From Xylona heveae TC161 (lineage: Eukaryota; Ascomycota; Xylonomycetes; Xylonales; Xylonaceae), in contig NW_017264205.1 of assembly GCF_001619985.1 (NCBI RefSeq), positions 496,001-560,000 of the forward strand: a stretch of 64,000 nt of DNA. The letters run 5' to 3'. Below the pieces are notes generated by a model. That model was not told where the DNA came from. It worked only from the letters and a program-made list of their open reading frames with translations, and ran no database searches. Positions 21,921-35,343 of this stretch are shown piece by piece. How positions within the stretch are numbered: position 1 is the stretch's first letter; every line of letters begins with the position of its first letter. The translations under genes and the position numbers were made by a program.

Positions 21921-24551
21921 ATGCCTGCACCGACCGGTATGTGTTGCTACAGACCTGTCGCGTTTGATATCAATTAAAACTTGGTTCAAAGACAATTCCG
22001 AGAATTTGCTTCGAGGTTTTAGAGCTATTGCTGAGCAACTGTGATTAAATAGGTGCCGATACGATCAGAATTCTTGTCTCGACCGACAACCATGTCGGGT
22101 ACAATGAACGAGATGCTATTCGGGGCGATGACAGCTGGAAGAGCTTTCATGAGGTAATGTGTCTGGCCAAAGACCGTGACGTCGACATGGTTCTGTTGGC
22201 GGGCGACTTGTTCCACGACAATAAGCCATCGAGAAAGTCTATGTACCAGGTCATGAGGTCCTTGCGGATGAACTGCTACGGCGAGAAGCCCTGCGAGCTG
22301 GAAATGCTGAGCGATGCATCGGAGAACTTTCAAGGGTAATTTTTTGCCAAATTTTTGACGCTGTCATGCCGTACTAACGCTCGGCCAGAGCCTTCAACCA
22401 TGTCAATTACGAAGATCCAGACATCAACGTCGCAATTCCAGTCTTTTCTATCCATGGAAACCATGATGACCCGTCAGGAGTACGTAAAGACATGGACAAT
22501 AGGAACATACCTTATGTTCATGGAATAGTCTGAGGACTAACACATTTCAGGAAGGCCATTTAGCTGCTCTTGATTTACTCCAGATCTCGGGGTTATTGAA
22601 TTACTATGGCAGGACCCCCGAGTCCGATAACATAAACGTAAAACCAGTTCTACTGCAGAAGGGGCGTACCAAGTTGGCTTTATACGGCATGAGCAATGTA
22701 CGAGATGAGCGATTGTTCAGAACCTTTAGAGACGGAAAAGTCAAGTTCTTCCGGCCAAGCACCATGAAGAATGACTGGTTTAATCTTATGAGCGTACATC
22801 AAAATCAGTATGCGATTATAATTCTATTTAATCAGGTGCCAATGCTGATACAAGCAGTCACGCATATACGCAAACCGGATACCTCCCGGAGAATTTTCTG
22901 CCCGAGTTCCTTGATTTAGTCGTATGGGGCCACGAACATGAGTGCCTCATTAATCCGCGGCTCAACCCGGAAACTTCATTCCACGTTATGCAGCCCGGCT
23001 CCTCTGTTGCAACCTCCCTCGTACCAGGGGAAGCAGTGCCTAAATATGTGGCGATTTTAAGTGTCACTGGGAAAGACTTCAAAGTTGAACCGATACGGCT
23101 AAAAACTGTCCGCCCTTTTGTGATGAAGGAGATTGTTCTTCAAGACGATAAGAGGATGCAGGCCCTAGCCAAAAAGGATAACAATCGAACTGAGCTCACC
23201 CGATACCTTATGGGTATCGTCGAAGGTCTAATAAAGCAAGCTGAAAAAGAATGGTTCGAAGCACAAGAAGAAGCCGGTGACGAAGAAAGGCAAGAAGCCC
23301 CGCTTCCTCTCGTAAGACTCCGAGTCGAATATACTGCCCCAGAAGGTGGCAAATTTGATTGCGAAAACCCTCAGCGATTTTCAAATCGATTTGTCGGTAA
23401 AGTCGCCAATGTAAATGACGTTGTGCAATTTTACCGCAAGAAAACAATTTCCGCTAGTATGTCTGTCTTCTTCTATTCTATATCTCCTGAGCACTTACAG
23501 AATACAATCAGGGAAATCCAAGGACGAGCCCGACTTACCAGAAGAGTCTGTCATCGCACAACTTACGATCGACAACGTCAAAGTGGAAAAGCTGGTACAC
23601 GAATTCCTCATGGCCCAGTCGCTCACTATCCTTCCCCAAAACTCCTTCGGAGATGCAGTCAGTCAGTTTGTCGACAAGGATGACAAACATGCAATGGAGA
23701 TGTTCGTCAATGAAAGCTTGTCCAATCAAATTAAACATTTGATGGCAATGAACCAGGCCGATGAGCACGACATAATGCAAGCTATGGACCAGCACCGGTC
23801 CAAGTTGGAGGAGCTTTTCTCTGCAGGTGTTCTTAAAAAGACGGTAGGCCGCACTTTCCGCGTTCGCTTAGGAGCACAATTACTCACGTCTCTCTACAGA
23901 AAAAGGCCAAGCTCAAGCCCAGACCCGACAACTGGGACTCAGATCTGGACGGTGACTGGGCGGATCAGCCAGGGGCTTTAATCCATTCGGAAAATGAGAT
24001 GCAGGAAGACGAAGATGATGTACCCCCTCTGCGTTCGCCAAATCGTCCAGCGAGAGGTCGCGGAAGGACCACCGCTTCGGCGACAAGGACAAGTACGGGT
24101 GCAAAGAAAACTACAGCGGCCAAACCGGCTGGGACAAGAGGGAGAAAGAAGCCGGTTGAGGAAAGCGAGGATCAGGATCAGGACATCATCATGCTAGAGG
24201 AGGATGATGAGGAAGAGGACCCTCCATTACCCAAACCCACGTCAAGCCGGGGAAGAGCTACGGCAACACGAGCAAATAGGAGGGCCGCATCTCCCGAAAA
24301 GCGAACATCGAGGGCCTCAGCAGCGTCATCGATGAGACAAACGAGATTAAACTTTTCTCAGTCTACGCAGCAGAGTCCAGGCCCTGGCCGGAAGAAGGTG
24401 CAAGAACCGGTAAGTTTTCTCATTATAGCTGTTAGTACCAGGCTCATCAATTGTGGGATATTCGCAGAGCGATGATGAGATCTCGGATGATGATGATGAT
24501 GCCTTTGAACCGCCGCCGCCCACAGCCCGATCTACAACACGTCGCAGATAG
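21921..24551 (+). CDS. mre11: MRE11 double-strand-break repair nuclease
   Basis: Eight exons: 21921-21936, 22053-22335, 22389-22479, 22551-22807, 22858-23456, 23512-23843, 23900-24409, 24468-24551; 723 residues and every phase closes. Calcineurin-like phosphoesterase motifs are all present: [40 protein letters not shown], then [11 protein letters not shown]. The Mre11 DNA-binding/cap domain follows (about 300-520). The C-terminus is acidic and Gly/Arg-rich ([22 protein letters not shown]), the region that is arginine-methylated and binds DNA in other Mre11 proteins, and ends in [15 protein letters not shown]. With Rad50 and Nbs1/Xrs2 it senses and resects breaks and maintains telomeres. The first exon codes only five residues plus one base. 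Confidence 0.96.
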
Positions 24552-25347
24552 CTGCACTTTCTCACGTCTCACCATTTCCCACTTTTTAAATCTTCTCAAG
24601 CATAGCGAATGAGCTTGGCGTTTTGATAAGGTTCTTGATGCTCTATGGGTTGCTCACAAAGGTATGCAATGTATATCAACGCAGTTATCGCATCGTGAAT
24701 TGTTCTTTTCTTGCTACTTAGTTTCTGCTGCTCTGAATTATTGAAGATTCGAATCATTCTGCACAGTCATATTCGATGTCTTGCGTTGCCTGTGGTGTCG
24801 AAGTGATGGTGCTTGGCCTGCCATACCGTATTGATTTCGTGATGTCCATTGTGATGCTGGGTATTGTATCCTCAATACCGAGTAATTAGATTTCAATGGG
24901 ACAATACTAACGCCGACTTAAAAAGGCATTTGGAGCTTATCAAGCGGAGGGAGACAATAGGAATGTTATTGATAGCTTGACTATTGGTCCAGATTGATTA
25001 GGAAATTGTTTGTTCCTTTTGGGTCGAGGGTCGCCACTTCCTTGTTGAGATATGTTATGGTGAAGGCAGGAGTGCAGAAGGTAAACACCAGTCAAACATC
25101 GCGAACGAACACTCTTCAGCTACAACATTGAACGACATCATCACATAACTCGACGACTAAGCAACCAGCATTAGCACATACAGATTACACTACCTTTTAA
25201 ACGGTGGGTCCTCTCTTTTCGCTTTCTTCCTTCAACACATCACGGAAGCATCAACTCTACCGCTTAGCTTCACCACCGCGTTGCCTTCCATCGAAGAAAA
25301 TCATCACTATCTATTTATTTTCCGGTTACAACCGACTCGGTGCCAAC
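24552..25347. other. spacer
   Basis: About 800 bp holding the MRE11 3' UTR and the leader of the next gene, which is A/C-rich (25100-25345). No gene recognised. Confidence 0.45.
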
Positions 25348-28300
25348 ATGGGCTTCGGAAAGCGTGATGACGGTTCCCCTGAGGAGTGGAAGATGCTGAT
25401 CGAGATCTCTTCCAGTGAAGACTCTGACGAGGAAGAGTGGGTGAGCGTCCTCACTCCAGCCAGCGAGCGCGGGTTTGAGCAATCTTCTGCCGGCCAAAAA
25501 ATTGTCGCCGGCGAGGTTGCAAATATGGCTACCTCGAAAAGGCTCAGTTATGATATCGATACCCTGCTGTCGCTCAGCGGCCCAGAGAATGCTGTCTGCA
25601 ATGTTTCAAAGTTCAGCGCTGATGCGTGGAAAGGTGAGCTTTCTCTTTGTTTACTTGCCCACCCGTTTGGCCGAGAGTCACTGTGACCTTTTTGTGGGCA
25701 CACTTCCTTGAAGAGTCCACGCATTCGCCACTCATTCCCCCCCCTCTGTCCTTCTGCTTTCGCCTTTTTTTGGGCAGCATCGTTCTCTCAATTCATCTCA
25801 TGCGTTTCCTCAACCATGCCCGCTCCACTTCCCTACCCAACGAGGCCCAGGCCTGCAAAGTATAGAGTTGCTTCTCCAGCGACTATCTTAACTGGCTCTC
25901 CTCCGCCTCGAAAGCTCTCAAAGGAGCATTCTTTCGTCTCGGACTCTTCCTCCGAGCGCAGATCTGGCTCAACAACATCCAACTCGAACTATTCTACTTT
26001 ATCCGAGAACAATAAGCTAATTATGGCAAATATTCTTGAAGAAAATATTTTAAAGCACATCCCTAAATCGAAGTCCCTCATGGAGGAAACTGAAGGGATC
26101 GACCCTAAGCTTCCACAGCTTCCACGGGCCGATCGTCTTCTTTTCCCTCCCCACACTCGGAAAACTCTTACTGGAGCATTCCCTGAAGACGATCCAAAAT
26201 TCGCAGAATTTAAAAAACGAGTGGCCTCTCCGCCTTCGAAGTTTGTTACGCCCGGTGGCGCTATCGTCCCAGTTCCTTCCGATGGCCCTACCAAGCCTTC
26301 GGTTGATTATCAACAAGGCCAGGCCAATCTGCCTCAACCCCTGCCGCAGAGTGCTTATTATAATCAGATGGTCGTTCCGCAGTTCGTTGGCCCTCAAACC
26401 TTTCAGCAGCCTGTGTTGACTTCCCATATGCTGGCACCTCACATCATGAGCCCGATGATCCAGCCAGTTTTGAATTACTCGGCTCTGCCATCACCAATGC
26501 TGGTTCATCAGACCTTGCCTTCCAACCTCATGGTTGCTGGGCATCCGGAACCTCACCTGTCAGGCATTGCACAGGCTGCACAGGTCCAGTATCTCCCTGG
26601 TGCCCCACCCACTCAAACCAGCAGACAGCCAGTCATGGTCGTTAACGGATCTCATTCGGTATCGACTATGCCTGCAGTCGGAATGCAGCAAATCTATGGG
26701 TCTTTCGTCTATCCTCATGGACAGATGAATATGTTCAGCGCTCCAGCTTGCTCGCAGGAACATCAAACCCGCGAAGTCTTGCCCATGACAAACAATATTA
26801 TTGCGAAACCTGTTGTTTCTCAACGTCAACATGGTTCTTCTTTTCAGGAGAGACTTGACTATGTGACACGCGAGCTCAAGGAGATTGATAAGCACATAGC
26901 GAGGTTTCGAGAGAACATCAGCCAAGAGCAGTATAAGCTTCTGGTTGAACGACGTCGGTGCTTTGTCATCCAAAGAGACGAGATTCGCCGCTCTCTTGAA
27001 GAGCTGGATTACCTTGAAATATTCAAGTGTGCTTATGGTGCTGGGATCCCTCGGCCTCCGAACGACGACGAAGCTAAAGAGCCTTGGGCCCTGAAGTCTG
27101 ATACCGATCCTCGCCTCGCCCAGTCGATGTTGGAACAAATTCGGACCTTCGGTACGCCTATCCTACGACCCTGGTTTCAGCAAGAAGTCGAGAAATCAGC
27201 CGATCTCAACGATGTCAACTGTTCGCAGACTGAAGAAGAAATGGAAGAAGCCGCTCGACAGGCTCGCCTCGACATTTGGGCTTTTGACGTCCCCGAAGCT
27301 TGGGAACTCAGAGTACGAGGCAGATGGGTGTTTGGCTGTGCACCGGCTCCGAATAAGGAGCGATTGGCGAAGTATAAGAAAACTGGCAATTGCCTTCCTG
27401 ATGGAATTATCGAATATCTCCGTATGAAGGAGCTTATTGCTCGCTGCCCGCGCAATGACGGAATTCCGCTCTTGCCTGAATCTTGCGTGTCTCAATGGGT
27501 CGATGCAAACGGCATCCCCATTTGGAAGCTCGAAGCCGCCGCTCCTACGGACGCTTTTGGTAATAAGGTCATTCCCACTGCTGTAAAGTTCTGGCAGGAG
27601 GGTAAAAACAAGCCACTTTCCGTCTTTGAGACTTGGGCTCGCGGGATAAACCCTCTTTATTGGCGGCCTTTGACTCAGAATTTTTCTGAGGTTCGTGCTG
27701 CCGTTGCTGATGTTGTCAAAATTGTGAATGCTCGCCATCTTCATTTCAGCTCATATGGCGATGTGATCTGGGGAGGATTCAGCGACGACCCGCATACTCT
27801 CAGGCACTCTGCTGACAAAACATACGTCAAGCAAATAAGTTCTGATATGTAAGTTATCTACCTTTTCCTGGGTATTTGAAATCAAGTCCTAATTCGATTA
27901 GTCCCACGTACTCTGAAGAAGAAGTCAAACGCTATCGACCAAAGGTTGAAAACGCCACTGCCGAAAGTAAGGGGGAAGGCAGAGATGATACTTTAACGTC
28001 TACTGGACGCTCTAAAAGCTGGCTGACCGGGTGAGTCAAAATTCATCGCTGTCTTGTTTGCCTTTTTGCTTCACTGTCACGCTTGTTTCATAATCACTCT
28101 TGAACTCACCTTTGCTTCACCCATAATTCTGTATGCCCTCAATACTGACCGCCTCTCCGCTCATAGGTTCAAAACTCCCGTCCAATACGGAAGTGTCTTT
28201 CTAGCTCAGCTGCTCAAAGATCCCCGCTACTCTTCTTGTGGCCCAAAGCCCTCAGGAAAAGAAGGTGGCCCAGACAACGTCCCGGTCACCCCCAACAACG

Positions 28301-28764
28301 GCAAGTTGTCAAACAAAGACGCGCCGACTAAAGAGAACAAAAACCCTTCTACTGAAAAGAAGACCTGGAAGATGTCAGCCACTCCTCAGCGTTTCACCAA
28401 AGCTCGAAGCTCAGTTTCAGGTCCCTCTGCTCAAGCAGTCGCCCGATTTCCATGCTACGACGGGGCTGCGGATTCCTTGAGTCAAAAGACGTCTTCATCT
28501 ACAACTGAACACGGTGCTGCGCACAGTACTACGGCCGGCCCGTCTTCCAGTGCCAGTTCTGCTACAGTCAATTCTGTCAATTCTGGAATGAGATCTGATA
28601 ATTCGTCGTCTCCAAGTGTTACCACACCCGACGTTATTCGCCCCAAGGATGTCACTCTCAATCGAAGTCATCACAACAGGGTTGAGCATTTCTTCAAGAC
28701 ACTTCGTGAAGAAGAACGCGATGAGATTGCAAAATACAAGGCGCAACATCCCTCGAAGCGTTAG
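25348..28764 (+). CDS. large protein of unknown function
   Basis: Four exons: 25348-25633, 25778-27848, 27902-28030, 28167-28764; all phases agree, giving 1027 residues. I do not recognise the family. Visible parts: an acidic N-terminus (ISSSEDSDEEEW), a Ser/Pro-rich low-complexity region, a Gln/Pro/Met-rich middle (about 280-440), one predicted coiled coil (LKEIDKHIARFRENISQEQY.., about 475-520), then the most ordered-looking block (about 525-790) with Trp-rich motifs such as DIWAFDVPEAWELRVRGRW and VFETWARGINPLYWRP, and a Ser/Thr-rich tail ending in a charged helix (HFFKTLREEERDEIAKYKAQ). No signal peptide or membrane helix. The first intron (144 nt) decides whether the N-terminal 95 residues belong; a start at 25816 (MPAPLPYP) is the alternative. 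Confidence 0.7.
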
Positions 28765-31700
28765 AACAGCTTGGGTCTAGAAGCTGAGATGGTGGATTGG
28801 AAATTTTAAAGACATTGCAACAATCCTGACCACAGGGCTTGGAGAACTTGGTTCTTTGTTTGAAACAGTTTTTCAACCCTAGGTCAGCTGGCAAACATTT
28901 GAAGTCACATTCCCAACACTCATTCTTGTCGCCATCTCGCACACCGACCCAACTCAATTTGTCAAGTTTTATCTTTCTGGTTTTCGACCTCTGGATCACT
29001 GTTTGTCGCATGGTCTTTATCCTCTATGATATGTTTTAATATCTACAGAGGATTCCGATCATGCTTGATATGTTTACTACTCGATTTCGACAACGGCTGC
29101 ATGATTTATGGGCCCTTTTAAAGTTTACTCTTACCAAGAAATGAACATGCCCAGCTTTTTTACCACTTGAATCTTCGACAATGGCTGCATGATCTTTGGA
29201 CTCTTCTACAGTGTACCTTTGACAAGGACATGCCCAGCTTTTTCACCACTTCAATTTTCGACAATGGCTGCATATATTTTGCGTCTGCATTTATGTTCGA
29301 CTCTTGCACAGAATGCTAACTATGCCCAGCCTCTTTCAACCTTGTCTACCCAAACTTGCTTTTGTTTTTCGACGTACATCTCGCGACATTGTTCCTCTTT
29401 AATACTATGCTCGGAGGGTATTTTGTCATTGTTTTATCTGATTTTTCGGACTGCTGCTCTCGACTGGCTTTCGATTTGCTCACTTTTCTTTACTTTGCTT
29501 ATTACTTTGCTTACATCAGTCATCCATCTTATGTTTTACACACGGACTATGATTTGTGCTGCGCTGCATTCCTGTTCTTTACATCTTTATCTTACTGCTT
29601 GAACACGAGTGTTTCCTTTTGTCGGCAGATTTCACTTTTACGCCAGCGAATAGAAACGCGCATCAAGGTAGTTTTAACTCATTCTTTGAGGTTTATCACT
29701 ACATATTATTCAAGCAGGAGATTCAAGGTTCACGATTAAGCAGATAGGAGCAGTCATAGTTAATCATTATTACTATTATTACCACCGGCGTTTATTTGTT
29801 TAGTTCTTCCAGTGTCTTCTATGTGACTGAACTAGAGGTTATCAGTGACTTGCCTTCTGCTAAGTAGTAGATTTACTGTATGTCAGCCAAATGGATCGGT
29901 CCGTCCGGATAATTAGGCTATTAGCACCGGCTAGAGCGGGTTCCGATAGTTTGGGACACCGTTGTGTTGTTGCGAAGCAAGAGTTGTACTATTCCTCCTT
30001 AATGTCTCTCGGCAACCCCACGGCCAATATCCTGCGGTATCCATGCTCCTACTCATTCATTGTCCTTGTCTTGAACGGCTGGAAATAAATCGGTAGACCG
30101 TGACGTCATTACGCAGATATGTACAGAGTGTTTGAGTATGTACATTGACTGAAATCAGCTTGAGCAGCAAAATAATCACAGGTAAGCTTCCTGGATAATA
30201 CGGAAAGCGGAGGCATTGATGCCGTGGATACTGGATGCTTACGTTTGATCTGCACAGGCAGTACGTATTATGAGATGATGATATTCACATCCTCGACCCT
30301 CCGGAATCCCGGCACTCTGTCGCTTTGTGGCAACATTTCATAAGGGAACATACGAAAGGTGCCAAGGATGAGTCGAAAGGCCACATTCTTCCTAGATAAG
30401 ATATCCACAAGGTGCCGTACTGTACAGGCCTCCCAGAGAATAAGCAGCAGCTACTTAACGGCTTTAAATCAACTCAACAGGGGACTTAACGGAAGATGCC
30501 GCCGTTGACTCAGTTTCTCTTCCTCCTTGGACGCTTTCCTACCCATAGGCACTGACCAAAGGAGGTAGAGGTGCAAAAATTGAACCAATGTGAATGAAGG
30601 CTGATATTAAATATACGGTTCTGGAGATCTGGCCGGGCATAATTGCTTAAATAAACCGTTGTCTTAGCATTGAGTCCGGTCCGGTGAACGCTGCTTCGAT
30701 CTTGCTCTCGACGCTGGACTAATTATATACCTAGATTTCATATGCTTTTAAAGTGCGGAAAAGTTTCTTCTTGCTGAGAACATTTTCGAATAGAGTGTGG
30801 GAAAGCCTACAATAGCAGTGAATTATGCCTGAGGAAACGGAAGCAGGGAAATTTTTTTCAATGCGTGCGAAATGCCGGCAGACCCTCGCCTCCTGGGTCC
30901 GGCACTGGCCCAATAGAAGCATATTTTGATCAGTCCAATGGACCCAGTCCATGCACCATCTGCAGGTGTGCCCTACTCGATATGTTTCATTTGATTGATA
31001 GGCTTTGAGACAAGAGCACTGATAGCGGCAACAGATACCGATCTTGCCGGAAAAAAAGAAAAGTTACATATCGACGTTTACACAAAGACCTGGGACCCGG
31101 TTGGGTTTGGAAGCCAAGTTTTGTCATCAATTTCTCAGTTAACATGTTCTCATGACTCTCTTTCAATGTTGAACGTGCGCTCTCGGTCTATGTGGAGGTA
31201 ATTAGAGCTAGCTAATAAGATGGAGATCTCGCCGGTGTCTGATAGGCGCTTGCAGCGGGCCAGAGCTATAACTTTTTGGAGTCACTCATGGCTATTGCTC
31301 TTGCCGATGCGCTTGTCACCCCGCCCAGCCGCACTCTCCTGCTTGCTTGGCTGATGGAACGTGATGGTGGCGTTCGAGAACGACAGAATCCCCGTCGTCG
31401 GAACTTGGCGAGGCGTCGACTTGATTGACGGGCAAGAAGCCAGAAGAGGCACAGCAGCGATGAAGAATCGTTCGTCGCACACCAAGACAGCAACTGACCT
31501 TCTCTTCATGGCCTTAGCGGCTCTAAATCATGGGCCGTCTCGCTCCTCGGGACAATCTCCGCTTTTTCCTCCAACGACGAGCGAATTGCTCAACCCCGCG
31601 GCAACAGGAATAATAAGGCTGCGTGTGATTTCATGAGGGGATTTGGACACATTGCTTTTTCTACGGTGTCTTTTTTATGACATGTCGTGACTGACATGCT

Positions 31701-33139
31701 TTTGTCTTTGGGGGACATGTAACTTATTCTAGATTCGCAAGAGGACGACGTAGGCCAGAGACCGGAGACATTGGTCTTGCCTTCGTACCGGTACGGCCAC
31801 CAATGCTTGAGCTCAAATCCCCATTAGTGAGCGGACGGAGAGACCCCACCCTTGCTCGCGTCGCCTTCTCCACCGGGAAACTCCTTCAAGAGGGTCCGGA
31901 GCGATAACAGAGCAGGAGTCGTGGAAACGGTTACGGTACGGAGAGCAAGCACTACCGGACTATGGGTGGAGTTTTTGTGGGTACCTGAGGCCACTGGTGA
32001 CGCTTCATTGTTGCGCAACAGAGATACGGAGCAGCTTACAGAGAGACTCTGGGCCGAGAATAGTTTCGTAGAGGACTTGGAAAGACTGGAAATAGTCGCC
32101 CCCATTGTTTGATGTCTTGTATCTGTCTGGTTCTAGCCCCCATTCCTGTCTCCCTTGGCTCGAGCTGCTGCTTTTGCACTGAGCGAATGTGTGGGTGTGT
32201 GGGTGTGCGTCTGGGCATATCCCGGTGCACCATACTTGGTCAAACAGTTTTGCCCTGCGCAGGTCTTTTCTCCTTCTCCTTGTTGAATACCTGGAGGTAG
32301 AGTATTAGTACAATTTCCATACTCGCGCGTCGTGTACTCGTGCCAGGAACTTTTTGCCTTCTGGTGTCATCGTTCGATTGCAAATCACGGACCAACAACC
32401 CATCTTGTACTGGGGGAGATATCCAAATTGAGAAGTCAACCTCGCGAACACGGTCGACCCCAAACTTGCCTCTAATAATACTCCCGTCGCTACTGCTGCT
32501 ATCTATACGACGCTTCTGCCTCGTAACCTCATTTCTTCTTGCTACTTCCCGCGTCATTTGCCCGACTTCAATATCTCACCACTCACTACTGCCATTGAAA
32601 AGGATGGCAATCGCGTATTGCTACTTTTCTGAGGTGGTTATATCGACATAATTATCTGACTTACCCTTGTTTCCGGCCACGCTGAATTATAGAGCGGCCA
32701 ATTCCACCATTCACAGATTCACCTATCAGCCAAGGACGAAATCATTACACCATATCTGACTGTGGGCTTCGCTTTCTTCCTCTCCCCTTTTGATTCTTAA
32801 TCCAGGGCTTTGAGTAGGTACGTGGGTTGAACATTTATCCGATTTCTGAATTGTGCGACTGACCCGAGACATTCGTCGTGTCCAGATCGGCAACGACATC
32901 ATCGCTCGTTATTTCCCTCCCCCAGTCATTATCATCCGCCTCATTCCCCTGATTACCCAATCTCAATATTCCCACAACCCTTTCCACCTCTCGCTGCATC
33001 CACACAACACCAACGAATATTGGCTTCACGCCGATTCCTCGTGCAGCAGAGGACACACCTGTGGTCGCTCAACCACAAAAAAAAAAAAAAACAAATCACG
33101 GTTACTGAGTGCTGAGCTTGCTTCTCTCTGTTCGGCGTC
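28765..33139. other. 4.4 kb gene-poor spacer
   Basis: No supported coding gene. It includes the 3' UTR of the unknown protein, a degenerate tandem repeat (29088-29340), T-rich sequence to 29.7 kb, and a long GC-mixed region. From about 32.3 kb onward the sequence becomes pyrimidine-rich and is probably promoter and long leader of the kinase gene, with a 15-nt A run at 33077-33091. Short frames near 31.4 and 31.9 kb overlap on both strands and show no recognisable protein. Confidence 0.5.
29088..29340. repeat. degenerate tandem repeat, about 90 bp, three copies
   Basis: Copies begin at 29088, 29176 and 29269 with CGACAAYGGCTGCAT and each contains ATGCCCAGC followed by a T-rich run and CACTT or similar further on. 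Spacing is 88 and 93 bp; copies have diverged strongly between these anchors. It lies 300 bp downstream of the unknown 1027-residue gene. Confidence 0.75.
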
Positions 33140-35343
33140 ATGACCCAGCTGTTTGGCTCTCACAACACTTCGGCCTTACATAGTGAGAAGCGAGCGTTTG
33201 GACACAATAACATGTCATCGTCCTCCAACAAGCTCAATGGCCCCAATGGTGGCAGCCATTTCCCTCAGAGACTCAAGAACTTCTTCCGCATCAATAGTTC
33301 ATCCAATACCAACCAAAGCGATGGCACATCTCCTCCTAAATCCGAACTCAAGGAACCCAAAGAGTCCAAGTCTGCCTTCCGACAATCGCGATTCCTTCCC
33401 AACATCAGTCGAAACCGTTCGACCACTGTTGCCAGTGAGGGCAACCCGCTCGAAGATGCCGTTTCTCCCACAATGACCGCGAACCCGTACTTTATCCACC
33501 AGGGCCCACCTGCGATCCGACATCACAATGAGGGTAGCGTGCCTCCCTCACCTCCTGACTCACCTGTTCCAACATTGAAGGTCGATCCAGCTGGAGGGGT
33601 CGTTGACCAGGCGACGGCAGCGAACAAGGACGAGCTGGCCCGGAAGCTACGGCGCGTAGCTTCGGCACCAAATGCTCAAGGTCTCTTCGCAGCGACCGCT
33701 CCTGTGCCTGGGCCAACTGCGGACCGGCCTATGACGCCTGAGCTGGGCAAGGCTCCGTTGATGCAGGACCAAGTCACCTCGTCTTTGGCTCTGGTCGAGT
33801 CTGCCACCGATGATCCATTGATGCCAGTTCCTGAAGGTGGAAAACTCCCGACTCCTGGACAGATACGCAATGCGGTTGCGTTCCGCCGCACATATAGCTC
33901 GAATTCGATCAAGGTTCGAAATGTTGAAGTTGGCCCTTCCAGTTTCGATAAGATCAAATTGATTGGAAAGGGAGATGTTGGCAAGGTGTACCTAGTGCGG
34001 GAGAAAAAGTCTAGCCGTTTGTATGCCATGAAGGGTATGTCAATCCTTATCTTGTCTAGTGGATGAGGACTAACGTATTTGCCTGACTTAGTGTTGAGCA
34101 AGAAAGAGATGATCAAGCGGAATAAGATCAAGCGGGCATTGGCAGAACAGGAAATTCTCGCAACCAGCAATCATCCTTTTATTGTCACCTTGTATCACTC
34201 GTTCCAGTCCGATGAGCACTTGTACCTCTGTATGGAGTACTGTATGGGCGGAGAGTTCTTCCGAGGTATGCTGTCGCCAGGAATATGCCTGTCCTAGATA
34301 GAATGTCACCGACTAAACCATTGTTACAGCACTCCAGACTCGCCCAGGCAAGTGCATTTCTGAAGATGATGCTCGATTCTATGCGGCCGAGGTTACTGCC
34401 GCTTTGGAATACCTTCATCTCATGGGCTTCATTTACCGCGATTTGAAACCGGAAAGTATGTTTTGGAAAATGGCCTTGCTTGACAGTGCGCATGCAAATA
34501 CTAATCAACTATTGTGTAGATATCCTTTTGCATCAGTCTGGACACATCATGTTGTCTGACTTTGACCTGTCCAAGCAATCTGAGCCCGGTGGAAAGCCCA
34601 CTGTGATCTTTGGCCGAACCGGCGCTTCAGCATCATCTCTACCTGCCATTGACACCAAATCGTGCATTGCCAACTTTCGAACCAACTCATTTGTTGGCAC
34701 CGAGGAATACATTGCTCCCGAAGTCATCAAAGGCTGCGGTCATACGAGTGCCGTAGACTGGTGGACGCTGGGCATATTGATCTATGAGATGCTTTACGGG
34801 ACCACCCCCTTTAAGGGCAAGAATCGAAACGCTACTTTTGCCAATATCTTACGCGACGACGTTCCTTTCCCAGAACACTCTGGGGCACCGCAGACTTCCA
34901 AGTAAGTTTTCTCCGCACTGCCCAGCGACTTGGGTCACTTGTTTTGCTAATCTGTTAATGATATCAGTCTCTGCAAATCTCTCATTCGCAAGCTACTCAT
35001 CAAAGATGAAGCACGTCGTCTGGGCTCTCGTGCGGGCGCCTCCGACGTCAAAGTTCACCCTTTCTTCCGTCCGACACAGTGGGCGTTGCTTCGACATATG
35101 AAACCGCCAATGATACCCCACCAAGGTCGCGGCATCGATACAATGAATTTCCGCAATATGAAGGAGAGCGAGAGTGTCGATATTAGCGCTTCTCGGATTA
35201 AGGGAGTTCCACTCGACTCTGGATTAGCCACCCCTGGCAACGAGGGACCCGACCCATTTGAAGAATTCAACAGCGTGACGCTCCATCATGATGGTGATGA
35301 TTCACACATGCATCACGACGATCATATCGGCCACGCGCGGTAG
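33140..35343 (+). CDS. fpk1: NRC-2/Fpk1-type AGC protein kinase (flippase kinase)
   Basis: Five exons: 33140-34034, 34092-34265, 34330-34455, 34520-34901, 34968-35343; 650 residues. A 270-residue Ser/Pro-rich regulatory N-terminus is followed by a full kinase domain: [17 protein letters not shown] (catalytic Lys), YRDLKPEN, then DFDLS in place of DFG, a long activation-segment insert, and [19 protein letters not shown] plus that insert marks the plant-AGCVIII/NRC-2/Kin82-Fpk1 class. S. cerevisiae Fpk1/2 phosphorylate P4-ATPase flippases and so control membrane asymmetry; Neurospora nrc-2 represses conidiation. Early residues [15 protein letters not shown] are typical of the fungal family, and Met25 (33212, [10 protein letters not shown]) may be the used start. 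The C-terminus is His/Asp-rich. Followed by a long 3' UTR. Confidence 0.93.

Noticed and set aside
29189-29739. Overlapping 127-137 codon frames, hydrophobic
   Set aside because: T-rich sequence over a tandem repeat makes Phe/Leu/Ser-rich frames by composition.
31266-32112. Frames on both strands upstream of the kinase
   Set aside because: Overlapping on opposite strands with no domain; more likely promoter and leader.
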